DNA from: Raphanus sativus
Taxonomy: Eukaryota; Streptophyta; Magnoliopsida; Brassicales; Brassicaceae
Assembly (NCBI RefSeq): GCF_000801105.2
Contig: NC_079514.1
Location: 26,700,293 to 26,764,292, forward strand
Direction: 5' to 3'
DNA length: 64,000 nucleotides
A model generated the notes under the pieces. The model did not search any database, was not told where the DNA came from, and saw only the letters and a program-made list of their open reading frames with translations. Positions 47,188-56,805 of this stretch are shown piece by piece; position 1 is the first letter of the stretch; every line of letters starts with the position of its first letter. A program made the translations under genes and the position numbers.

Positions 47188-47904
47188 CTAATTAAAATTC
47201 ATGATAATTCATAACTAAGAGAATGGTCAAGTCAGATTTCTCAGAACTGGCCTCGATCATACTGATCTCACCCATGAACAGCCCATATGGCCATAACTGA
47301 CCACCTCTAAATCAATGAGATAAAACTAATCTTTCACCATGATAATTCATGATAAATACCCATTAAGAGATATTTGAATTCAGATCCTAACAATTCCTTC
47401 AGGAACTATCAGATCTCCACTTACCTGCCCAACCAAGGCCATGGAGAGATTTCTCTGAACCGGCCCATCTGTGATTCAGTATCTCCATGTATAAACAACA
47501 TAGAATAGGATTAATAATGCCCACCAGTTCCTGAGTCAATCAACCAACCACCCCACATGACTCAGAACTGATGAGTCTTCACACAAAACCTAACCGGCCA
47601 TGGAACCATGTCCCACTGAACCTGATTATTGTTGCTCTTATGATCCGCCCCTTTCTCCAGGGTCTTGGATTCCAAAGACACATCACAATATACATTCCTC
47701 AAGGGGCGTGCCATGCTTGGCCTTGATCTCACCCCAAGAGACACAACATAGACATAAACATAAACATAAGTAATCAACACATGTTTACCTCATGCTTGAT
47801 CTTGCTAGATCTTGTGCTTCCCTGATCAGGTCCGGCCTTGTGCCTCTTGCAATTGTCTTAATCAGGTCTTATCACATACTTTCAGTATTGATAATATCCA
47901 TTCA

Positions 47905-48420
47905 TGGGTCGCACCCATCATCCCTTCCATGGAACTTCCATGAAAACAATTTCTGCACTGCATCTGCCTTCAAGGCTGTTCATGCCATTGGGAGTGAAGT
48001 CCGGCCTTCTCCATTCTCTTCTGACCATTTGCGTGTGTCCCTAAGACACAGAGGAAGCCTAGGGTGTGTTCATCCATGATCAAACACCATCCAAGGGACG
48101 TCCATCACTTCTCACTTCAGTGTCCATGAAACTGCCTTTCTACACACCACTGCCCTTAAGGCTGCTCTTGGACTTTGAGAGTGAATCCGGTCATCTCTCT
48201 TCTTCCCTGGCCATTTGGATGTGTAATAACGATGTATAGGAAGCCTATGGCGTGGCAAACCATAATCAGAACACACCAGAGGGTCGTTCTCAACTCCCCT
48301 CTTGATTGCCATCAAAACTGCCTCTTTTCTGCCTTCAAGCCTCTCTTGGTCTTGGATTGTGTAATCCGACCATCTCTCTGTTTTTCTTTGTTTTTCTTTG
48401 TGTTTCAGGAAAAAGAATGA
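47905..48420. repeat. Three diverged ~180-bp tandem repeats in the solo LTR
   Basis: Segments starting near 47905, 48090 and 48285 share the order CCAT(C/G)..AACTGCCT, CTGCC(T/C)T(C/T)AAG, GAGTGAA(G/T)TCCGG, CCATTTG..GTGT and AGGAAGCCTA. Identity is moderate. Tandem units of this kind are common in long Tekay-type LTRs. Confidence 0.65.
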
Positions 48421-49298
48421 AACCATGGCGTGCCTGCAAAGGCACGGACTTGCCCTTGTATTTATAGAAAAGGAATGGTCACCTTTCCAAAGGTTGCACC
48501 CTTTCGGTATCATTTCTGGCCATTGATTTAATCAATGGTCCAGATCACACCTGTTCGCCTATGGCAGTTACCAGACGTCCCTGACAGCCCTAACTGCCTC
48601 TAGACATGTCACAAACAAGTCCTAGCTGGTTGCCCAAGCCCCTGGTCTGATCCCAAGTGCCCACCGGCCCACCGGCACCCCCGGGTGGTCCACATGGTCT
48701 GACCACTGTCCGGACCTGGCCCAACTGCCCAAGACTTGATCACTCAGTTCAGCTGAGTTGAGCTGATCCCCAGCTGATCTAGCTGGGTGAGCTAGCCCAT
48801 CCAGCTCAGGGAGCTGACACACACTTCAGTGAGCTACACTGAGCTGCACTACACTTCATCTAGCTGGTCGAGCTTGCTCACTGCATCGCCCAGCTGCCAT
48901 ACACTTTGTACAGCTCCTTTATACTTGTCTCCTTCTTGGTTTAGTTATATCTTAGCTTCCTGATGCCTTTAACATTACTTCCAGGCCATGATACCCTTGT
49001 GTTTAGGTCACATGACCTGACTGGTGCGTCTCCTTGCACCATGATCGATTCTAACGATCATTTCCAAGAACAGGGACATGATAGGTGTAAGTTGACGATC
49101 GTCTTTTGATATTCCTTCGTATTCGGTGACGTGGTATGATTACTAATGATGTGGATTTTCAAATTAAAATTAATCACAACTAAACTGTAAAAGTCTTAAA
49201 CTGTAATTTACTAGGGTTCTAAAAACATTCTAGTCATTTTCAAAAGATTTGTATTAGTTTAGTCATTACCCAACTTTTTTGTATTAGTCTAGCAATTT

Positions 49299-49652
49299 TC
49301 TCAAATATTTTTTCCGTTCAAAATATTTTTTTCCACCCAAAATATTTTTTTCCCGCCCAAAATACGAAACGTCGCGAATTAGTTCCAAAAATAAAAATAG
49401 ATGCGTTTTAGAGGCAATAGGCATCAAAGTTCCTGTATCCCTTGAACACTATCTATGAAAGAACACTCGGAAACATTTTGTTGTATATTGGAGTCTTTTT
49501 TTTATCAATTGTATATGGTGAGTGTTTTTTTTTTGGAGTCTTTTTTTTCTCAACTGTATATGGTGAGTGTTTTTTTTTTGACATCATATGGTGAGTGTTA
49601 TGTTTTGTGGTGGCATTAACCATATTTTCAAAACATACAACTTAGAAACTTA
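49299..49652. other. End of MULE element A and intergenic DNA
   Basis: The first ~85 bases continue the interrupted MULE fragment, with an E2F-like TTTCCCGCC at 49349-49357 and GAAACGTCGCG. At 49487-49597 a unit of about 52 bases (TTGGAGTCTTTTTTTT..TATGGTGAGTG) occurs twice with a partial third copy. No gene is visible. Confidence 0.6.
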
Positions 49653-50409
49653 GAGCATCTCCAATGGTTGGATTTATTTTTTGCTTCAAAATTGCACTTT
49701 ATTCAAAATGAAGCAAGAAATGAAGCACATCTTCTCCAATGATTTGCTTCATTTATTTTTTGTAAAAAGAATATTTTAAAAATATTCTCTCTCTCTCTTT
49801 TATCATTAATTATTAATAACACCTTATACTTTTTCATACTTTGCTAATTTTACCCAACTATTTTGTTTTAACAATAATCCAACATAATTGTTATAGATTC
49901 AACATTATCATATAAAATTATTACACATAATAAAGAACAACAATACAAGATTTTAATAATTTTAATGGATCATGAAGTGATTTACCATATTATTAAGTAT
50001 CATTTTATGTTGTAGTAAATATTTTATGTTTAGTTTGGTGTTATCAATCATGTATTTCACTTTTATATTAATAATTAATGTTATCTTTCATTTATTATAT
50101 GTTTTTTTTAATATTTAATATCATAAATGAAATAAATTTATATAATAAATAAATATTAAAAAGTTAATTGGGTTATATTGATTAACTTATTTTATTTTAA
50201 CAAAAAAAGTAAGAACAAACAAAAGTTAAGGACCAATTTATAATTTAGAAAATTCAGCTTCAAAAATGAAGCAATGAACAGTATTGCTTCAAATTTGAAG
50301 CAGTACTGTTCATTGTTTCATTTTGAAGCAAGTAATAAAACACCATTGGAGTAAAAATTGCTTCAAAATGAAGCAAAAAGTGAAAAATGAAGCACCATTG
50401 GAGATGGTC
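49653..50409. mobile_element. Tourist-like (PIF/Harbinger) MITE
   Basis: 757 bp with inverted ends GAGCATCTCCAATGGT and, from the right, GACCATCTCCAATGGT (15/16), flanked by TTA on both sides (49650-49652 and 50410-50412). A 3-bp TTA/TAA duplication fits PIF/Harbinger. Subterminal GCTTCAAAATGAAGC-type palindromes recur many times. No coding frame. It lies about 280 bases beyond the eIF(iso)4E stop codon. Confidence 0.85.
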
Positions 50410-50690
50410 TTAAACATTTGTCATTTTTGGGAATGTCACAATGAAAATATAAAATAGCATAAAAATCAAACATTCAAATTTAATGTGTGTCTCCAAAATT
50501 TGATGCTTCCAAAAAGAAATAACTGAACTTAATATTAAGAAACTCTTTCCAGTGAAAATAAAACTTTGTAGAGTTACACCTCAAAGTGAGTTTCCCTAAA
50601 GGTCTCAGCTATGAGTAAACCGACAGAATAATGCAAGACAAAGCGATATTGCATCTTCCTCAGGTCTCACCACCCTTGCGTCATTTCTCT

Positions 50691-52024
50691 TCAGACAGTG
50701 AACCGAGTTCTTCTAGAATCATCCTGCATATAAGTAGACCACATGTTAGATAAGGACCATAAGGTATGTGAGAAGATAAAGATGAACAAAAGAATGATTA
50801 GCTACAATGTGGAGAAAGTGAAGTTACATGGTTAGTGAAAGTTATCTTGTCAGCGACATCAAGTATATCCTTCCACTTCTTCCCAATACCCATCTGGATT
50901 TACAATAACAAACAACAAAGTAGTAATTCATCAGACAGATTCGTAAACCACACTTCCACATATTACATTACTGCCAAGTTCTAAAGAGATGGCCACTAAT
51001 AAATCAAGCTACGTTTATACTGCGAACGAACTATAAAAAAGCAAGCCTAATAGATATATCGTTAAACAAACATATACTTTCAATATATATATATAAAATA
51101 TTAATCTTGAATGGTAATTCAAATCAGAAGGAGTATCTCAATCGATAAAGAAACAAGATAGTTGTCTATTCAACAACGCTAACCTATTGTATAAGCATAC
51201 TTCTTCCTACACCAGCACTAAGCAAACAAAAAAAAAAATTGGAACAAGATAACCAAACAATGAGAGCTTGTCCTGCTTTGGGCGCACACTTGCACCAGAT
51301 AACAAATAGAAGAAAACACAAAGGTATATAGTGAGAAGGCAATGCATCATACCAGAACAGCTTCATTAGATTTGGTCCTTGTCCACAAGGAGAGCTTGTC
51401 CTGCTTTGGGCGCACACTAGCAACCACACCACAAATCTCATCAGCCTCATCAAATTGCTCTCCGACAAGAGCCATCAACTGCCAGAGAAAACATGTCACT
51501 GCCAGATGTAAAATTGTCTAAACTACAAAAAAAAAAAAGAAAGAGAAAAAGGTAGAGGATGAGTACAGTTTCAAGCCAAGCCTTGTCTAAAGCAGGCTTC
51601 CTGTTGGAGGTAACAACAAAAGTCCACTTTCCGCCATTAGCACACTCAGGATCTTCCCACTTGGGCTCAACACCAGCTTTGAACATGTGAATTTCTGCAT
51701 TCGCCGTCAATTTGCTAGGGATGAATATAGTCTCGTGCAAACTGCAAAAAGAAGATCTAGCTTTACAGAAAATCACCAGATCCAAGATAAAATCGCTAAC
51801 AAAATAATAAGAGAGAAGACAAACCCCCAGAAATCTTCGACGGTGTCGAAGGTATAGGCTTTGCGAAGAGAGGCTCCCCAGGGGGCGCCTTGCTTAGGTT
51901 TGGATTGGTTATCGAACCAGAAACTCCACTTTCTTTCGAGCTTGTGAGGGGGCTGCTTCTCCGTCGTCTCTATTGCCGGTACTTCCGCCGCCGTAAGGGC
52001 TTCGTTCACATCCTCTGTCGCCAT
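50691..52024 (-). CDS. EIF(ISO)4E: Eukaryotic translation initiation factor eIF(iso)4E
   Basis: Five exons: 52024-51825, 51741-51567, 51478-51353, 50893-50828 and 50723-50691, all GT-AG, give 199 residues, the normal length for this plant cap-binding protein. Landmarks are HKLERKWSFWFDNQS, YTFDTVEDFWGLHETIF, the cap-binding WEDPECANGGKW, LWTRTKSNEAVLMGIGKKW and the ending RFTV. It closely follows Arabidopsis eIF(iso)4E (At5g35620) as I remember it. The protein binds the mRNA cap and eIFiso4G in the cytoplasm; in Brassica, alleles of this gene are known host factors for potyviruses. No lesion is visible. Intron 3 contains a 29-base copy of part of exon 3. It was chosen over eIF4E because of its short N-terminus and sequence. 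Confidence 0.96.
51262..51290 (-). repeat. 29-bp copy of exon 3 sequence in intron 3 of eIF(iso)4E
   Basis: The 29 bases here are identical to 51390-51418 within exon 3 (coding the VRPKQDKLS region). The copy lies in the intron about 128 bases downstream of the exon copy and has the same orientation. No splice sites flank it in a way that suggests an extra exon. Confidence 0.85.
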
Positions 52025-52078
52025 CGCACTTTGGATTCGATTCTCTCGATCGGGTCAAAGAAAGAGAGTTTTGGCTAG

Positions 52079-52657
52079 TTTGGAATGTTTACTTTTCAAG
52101 GGTTCACCAGTCATATAGGACCGACTCTATTTGCGTTAATTTTGGGCCGGTCCAATAGAGACCATTACTAGAGGAAAGGGTACATGGACCTACAAAAAAA
52201 AAGAAAAACAAAAGAGTCAGTTTTGGGTTTTGGAGACCTACCTTCTAAACTTAACTAATGACATTTCCAATAAAAAAATTATTGACATTTTTCGATGGTA
52301 TTCTATAATTTTTTATATGTTCTACTTTAAAACAGAATAATTTTGTTATATAAATATTTTTTTTTAATAATTTACATTATAATATAATTACTCTGTTATA
52401 AAGTTAAATATAAAGAAATGTTATCTTTTTATTTTATTTTCAGAACGAAAATAACATTCTTCTATATTTTACTCTACAATAGATTAACGCTATTATAAAA
52501 AAGTCATTGAAAAAATCCAATTTTATAGTAAAGTTATTATATTTTAGAGTAAAATAGAAAAGAAACTATAAAGTACCATTAAAATGCTAAAATTGATATA
52601 TTTCCATAAATTATTGAAAATTAATAATGTAATATATATATCTTCAACTTTTAGAAT
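52079..52657. other. Upstream intergenic DNA of eIF(iso)4E
   Basis: The first 100 bases hold the probable promoter and start of transcription of eIF(iso)4E (minus strand). The rest is AT-rich and non-coding. Confidence 0.45.
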
Positions 52658-52674
52658 TTTCAGAAAATTCTTCT

Positions 52675-53286
52675 TTTTTTTTTTTTTTTTTTGTCATCAA
52701 CTTTTACAGACTCAAACAGACTCTGTAAACCAAAACGGTAGCTCTCCATCCATGTGCACAACAAAGGTCGTTTGTTTCCTAGCACTGCGTGCTAAGCCAT
52801 CGGCCTTCAAATTTTGTGTGCGGGGTACATGAATGATCTCCAAGCTGTGGAACGATTCTTTCAAGGTCTTGATATCTTCTAACATATTAGCAAACGCAGG
52901 CCAATCATCTGGTTCAGACACCATCTTCACCAGTTGCAGACAATCTGTTGCAAACGTGACCCGAAACTGACGCAGATTTCTCATGCATTCCATTGCCCAA
53001 ATTAAAGCTTCTATCTCAGCGTGAAGAGGAGAAAGAGAAGCTCTTATATTCCGTGCTCCCATTAGTCCTGTAAACCCTTCGAGTGTACTATACCATCCCT
53101 GCCCTGAGAAAACTTCCTTGTCCTTCCAAGATGCATCCACAAAACACCACCGGCCAGGAATCATCAGAAGATTCTGTTGTTGTGGATTTGGTGTTGGCAC
53201 TTGTACTACTTGGGCTTCCGCCCATAGCCGTGATTCTGTCACCGCTAATTGAAGGGTCTCCTGCGGGTCTATGTCCAAGTTGCTAA
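52675..53286 (-). mobile_element. 5'-truncated LINE (non-LTR retrotransposon) with poly(A) tail
   Basis: The insertion is flanked by a perfect 17-bp duplication TTTCAGAAAATTCTTCT (52658-52674 and 53287-53303). On the minus strand it ends in a poly(A) tail (the T run at 52675-52692). Only the last 600 bases of the element are present, the usual result of incomplete reverse transcription. Confidence 0.95.
52712..53278 (-). CDS. C-terminal RNase H-like domain of a LINE ORF2, truncated
   Basis: 188 residues remain of a LINE polyprotein. It is the RVT_3 (RNase H-like) domain: first acidic residue in WCFVDASWK, Glu in SPLHAEIEAL, Asp in FATDCLQLV and the C-terminal IIHVPRTQNLKADGLAR. The frame is open from the truncation point, and the ATG at 53278 is internal to the original protein. 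Endonuclease and reverse transcriptase are missing, so it cannot move. Open without stops, which agrees with a recent insertion. Confidence 0.85.
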   Translation of the reverse strand: MDIDPQETLQLAVTESRLWAEAQVVQVPTPNPQQQNLLMIPGRWCFVDASWKDKEVFSGQGWYSTLEGFTGLMGARNIRASLSPLHAEIEALIWAMECMRNLRQFRVTFATDCLQLVKMVSEPDDWPAFANMLEDIKTLKESFHSLEIIHVPRTQNLKADGLARSARKQTTFVVHMDGELPFWFTESV

Positions 53287-53547
53287 TTTCAGAAAATTCT
53301 TCTATTATGTGTAAACCTAAAGATTCAAATTAAGAATAAAAATTTTTGAAACAAGGAAATATGTGATGTAGTCCTTTTATTTTGTTTTGATTTGGTTAAT
53401 TATATGTAGATTATGCATGTTTGCGTTTAGTCTTTTTACAAATTCTTCATTTTTAGTGTTGGAATGTCAATTTTCGAAATAAATACTACGTAAATAACAA
53501 TTATTTGAAGTAGTCCGTCTACATTTCAGTGGGCCTCTAATGGAGGA

Positions 53548-53945
53548 ATGGATGAAATTTCCATCTACGAAGATTTTCTGGAGGTAGATTTTAGGGCAGG
53601 AATACCAGTCCTGATTGAGAATGTTTCCTCGTATTTTGGTATTTCTATTTCACAAATAAATCTGTTGACTTGGAAAACTCTAATTGGCATCGAAGTTCTA
53701 CATGAGTTTCATGGCATATCCTTTGGCGTACACGAGTTCTTATATATATACTATTTTGCTCATTTTGGCTAATAATAATGAATTATACCATATCAGTACT
53801 TAGGTGGCTAACTGATTGTTGAGGAACCGCTCAAGGATACCAAGGATGGTATGTCCTTTGCTGGTCGTTGGAATAAGAGGTAAATGTTTATGAAGGTCTG
53901 TAGATCTTCCGGCTTCCCCCTGTTTGGCATCATGTATGTAAGGTT
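53548..53945 (+). pseudogene. Decayed plant transposon protein of the 'putative gypsy type transposon' kind
   Basis: The trace GIPVLIENVSSYFGISISQINLLTWKTLIG followed by VHEFLYIYYF and, after a stop at ~53770, a frame with VEEPLKDTKDG..RWNKR fits the plant-specific transposon family represented intact at 62447-64000 (compare PTLLLDLLDHYQLALSQL there). Stops and frameshifts are present. Only this fragment is readable. Confidence 0.5.
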
Positions 53946-54751
53946 TTTTATGCCAGAATATGGCTTATTTTTCTTCATTATCCCTGATTAATATGTGTTC
54001 TTGTGTATGCAGTTGTTTCATGACAAGTATCATTCAAAGGGGAGACGTTGGTGAAGGAGGCGTTAAGCGGTTCGAAAAAGTGGAGATGGGTATTTTTCTG
54101 GTAAGATGGGACACTTTGTTTCAGATTCATATACGGGAAAATTTTCCTTTTACCTTAAGGATTGCCTTTGCCTTATGGTCCCTCACTTTTTTTTTTTCAT
54201 ATTGTTAGCCTTACTTATTTACAAAGAGCAGGCTGGAGATACTTGTGGTAGTTGTTTTCGACGAATACCATATGGGAAAATATCGAGGTGACACTCTAAT
54301 ATGTATATCATGCCAGCCAGGGGTTTTCCAACCCTTTTAATTGATAATCCGAAAGAGTATGGGCGATGGGAGGTGATGAATTATTGTCATTATGAGCTAG
54401 GAGGTAATGGTTAGGGATCTGAGCAGGGTATGTTGCACATAGAACTACTATTTCTTGGGGAAAATGAGGATTTGACCAAGCAAATGGAGTTAGTGACATA
54501 GAAGGCAAGGGTTACTATTTGTTGGGAGCTTATACGGGAACGGGTGGGCAAACTGATATGCTCAAATTAATCTAAAGTCACTCTCTCAAATAAGAGGTTC
54601 ATTGTCGTACTTAAGAATCACATTCATAGGGACTGGGTAACACATATGTTAGGGATAATTATTCAGGAAGACATTATTCTTGCCTCCAAGAAGGACGCCA
54701 ACCTTCTGATTCCTTCCTAGAGAAATCTCGGCTCAAACTTGACTGCTTCCA
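53946..54751. other. Unassigned, probably decayed transposon DNA
   Basis: Frames at 53960-54291 have no recognisable domain. At 54556-54650 a stretch (CACTCTCTCAAATAAGAGGT..) resembles the beginning of the Athila-type LTR (30871-30960) in diverged form, so an old LTR fragment may be present. Confidence 0.4.
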
Positions 54752-55134
54752 TGTGACAACCCGTCCCGTGAACCCCACCGTCCCGTAGACCTCAGGTTCA
54801 CAACCCTGCAAAGGCACCGACCCCAACTCCTTCATTATGAGCCCTCACTGGCTCCATAATTAGATTGTTGGTGCGCTTGGCGTCCCTCGAACCCAGGACT
54901 TCTCTCTTTAATAACTCCCCCACAGGACAAGCTGTCATCAATTGACCTGATCAATTTGTGATAGCTTGTCATGTGGGAGAGCTGTTAAAGGGTGAGGTCA
55001 TGGGTTCGAGGCGCACCAACAATCTAATTATGGAGTTTGTGAGAACTCATAAGGGAGGGTTTGGGGTCGATGCCCTGCAGGGCTGTGAACCTGAGGTCTA
55101 CGGACCAGTAGGATCCACGGGACGGGTTGTCACA
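54752..55134. mobile_element. Foldback element with ~190-bp inverted arms
   Basis: The element starts TGTGACAACCCGTCCCGTG and ends with its exact inverse (55116-55134). The two arms pair along nearly their whole length with scattered mismatches (for example the CATAATTAGATTGTTGGTGCGC part in both arms), meeting near 54945. A transcript would form one long hairpin. I see no sure target duplication. The family is unknown to me; the structure fits a foldback or MITE-type element. Confidence 0.75.
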
Positions 55135-55487
55135 ATCCCTACCTTCGGTAAAATGAAAGATTTCTATTAAAAGGAATTCTTCCATATTTTCGAATATGGA
55201 AGTCTCTAAGATAATCGCCTAATATGAACAACCTATACAAGAGGTATCCAAACCCTAAAACAAGGGATATACCAATGTACACACAAACATCAAATATAAG
55301 TGGTTAGAACTATGATTTATACATCAACTATTGTAGTTATTACTCTAATGATCAATAATACAATATTTTTATCGCTTTCTTGGTTGTTCATTTATATAAA
55401 CGTTTATGTAGTGCTATCAAAGTACATGCAATAAATTACCTTAACAATTTGGCACTATAACGAAGAGATAGTCTATATTACGTGACA

Positions 55488-55748
55488 ATGATGCAAAGTG
55501 AGCATAACGAGCAGCTTACGGGCACCCAGACCGAAATTGATCAGTTGCGGGCTCAGATCAAAGCCTTTCAAATCCAAGCCACCGAGTTACACAAAGCTCG
55601 GAAGAACAACACTTGTACATATAATCATGAACTTATCTCAAAGGTTAAAGTCTTAAAGAACATGATGAACGAGCACTCCAAACTGTTTGAGCAAAGCGTA
55701 AAAAAGCTTTCACAAATCAAAGGTAAGAACTTGGTTATTCGAGAATAA
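55488..55748 (+). pseudogene. N-terminal gag fragment, coiled coil (Gypsy copy B)
   Basis: 86 residues starting MMQSEHNEQL have heptad spacing typical of a coiled coil and share ELHKA and EHSK..EQS motifs with 5597-5809. It ends in a stop before the central gag domain. Confidence 0.55.
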
Positions 55749-56102
55749 AAGTCAACTCTTCATATAGTGAGTAAGAAGCGATGGCGATGCAACCCTTGGA
55801 GACTCCTATATTGCAGGAGGCAACACAACCCGACGGGCTCCACCACCAAATGGATAGCCGACTGTTGGTACCGATACTACTGGATAAAATCAAGAGAACC
55901 ATGCAGAAGACGATGACTCTGATTGAAATACTGGCGAAGAAATGCAGGAAGTAGCCGCATCAAAAATCCGCGATGACAGCCCATCTCGAGCAGTTCTCTC
56001 CAAGAAGTTCAAAGATGTTCAGTCAATGATTGAGAGGATCCCGGGTGAGCTTCTCCAATCTGAAGAAGTCCTCCTGATTCCTACGATGACAACACTTTCA
56101 AT

Positions 56103-56468
56103 GTGAAAGCCTTGATAGAGATGCCAATGAAGTTCTCCTTCCCAAACATGAGAAAGTACAATGGCACTGGCGATCCAGACAACCATATTGCCATGTACAA
56201 GAAAAGAATGCTTACTCTAAAAATCCATAAGGAACTCAAGAAAGCCATAATGTGCAAAGGTTTTTGTTCAACTCTGGGCGGGCCTACCTTGCAATGGTAT
56301 ATTAACCTGCCAAACGGATCGATACGCTCCTTCGCAATCTTAACCGACCAGTTTATGGAGCCGTTCACGAGTAGCAGGAACCAAGAGAAGACAGCCGACA
56401 ACCTCTACGAAATCTTCCAGAACCGGGCTGAGCCTCTGTGTAGTTACATAACACGCTTCAACCCGTAG
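56103..56468 (+). pseudogene. Gypsy gag central domain (copy B)
   Basis: The frame contains IEMPMKFSFPNM, YNGTGDPDNHI, MCKGFCSTLGGPTLQWYINLP and FMEPFTSS, the plant Gypsy gag signature, and stops after TRFNP. In-frame coding can be followed upstream to about 55940 but with a stop near 56105. It is a relic. Confidence 0.75.
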
Positions 56469-56470
56469 AA

Positions 56471-56805
56471 TGTTCCATCCCACGATGCAATGTCTCGACC
56501 GTTATAAGATCAAAGTCTTTCCTTTTACGGTGACTTCTAGCAGGAATGTCTCTCATTGGAGGGAAGTAATCGGTAGCAAGCACATTTTGATGCAGAGTTA
56601 ATATTTTCTCCACCTCCTTTAGTGAGAAAACATGCTTATGGAAAGAGGCAAATCAGTATATGGAACTCATTTGGTGTTCGGGAAGTGCTCCTCCTGCTTT
56701 TGGTTGGCTCTTGTTTTTTGTCAGAAACTCTATTAAATATTCTTTTCTGAAGTTAATTAACTCTCATCTCTAGTGAGATGTCCTTAATTGTTATATAACC
56801 GTGGC
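56471..56805. other. Unassigned spacer before the Athila LTR
   Basis: No gene or repeat is recognisable. The sequence shows a short CT/GAG-rich character and ends at the LTR start TGATAGTGC. Confidence 0.4.

Larger units (their letters stand above)
46449..49083 (-). mobile_element. Solo LTR of a Tekay/Del-like (chromovirus) Gypsy element
   Basis: The 2635-bp block is flanked by the same five bases GGTGT (46444-46448 and 49084-49088). On the minus strand it starts TATCATGTCCC, one base from the usual TGTCATGTCCC of Tekay-type LTRs, and ends CGGGTTCGGGTCTTACA. There is no internal domain, primer site or second LTR, so it is a solo LTR left by recombination. It interrupts the right part of the MULE, which resumes at 49084. 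The interior is GC-richer and dense in AGCTG/CAGCT strings. Confidence 0.8.
36726..49298 (+). mobile_element. Kaonashi/VANDAL-type Mutator-like element (MULE), nearly complete
   Basis: This copy holds a mudrA-type transposase (37626-40265, plus) and a convergent DUF1985-Ulp1 gene (46038-42744, minus). The ends are GGGAAGTTTGCTCAGATATT and, inverted from the right, GAGAAAATTGCTAGACTAAT, only about 14 of 22 bases alike, so the element has weak terminal repeats as known for VANDAL/Kaonashi elements. The flanks CAAATTATTTT and CAAATATTTTT may be a degraded 9-11 bp target duplication. Later insertions are a Stowaway MITE and a Tekay-like solo LTR; without them the element is about 9.7 kb. Copies of the motif GGCTGAGTTA fill all non-coding parts. 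Confidence 0.75.
55150..56470 (+). mobile_element. Decayed Gypsy fragment (copy B): LTR end, leader and gag
   Basis: It is the second copy of the family at 5168-7610. An LTR-like stretch (55150-55430), a degenerate primer region (AACAATTTGGCACTATAACG near 55443) and gag pieces follow in order, here without the 1.1-kb insertion. No pol is present. Confidence 0.6.
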
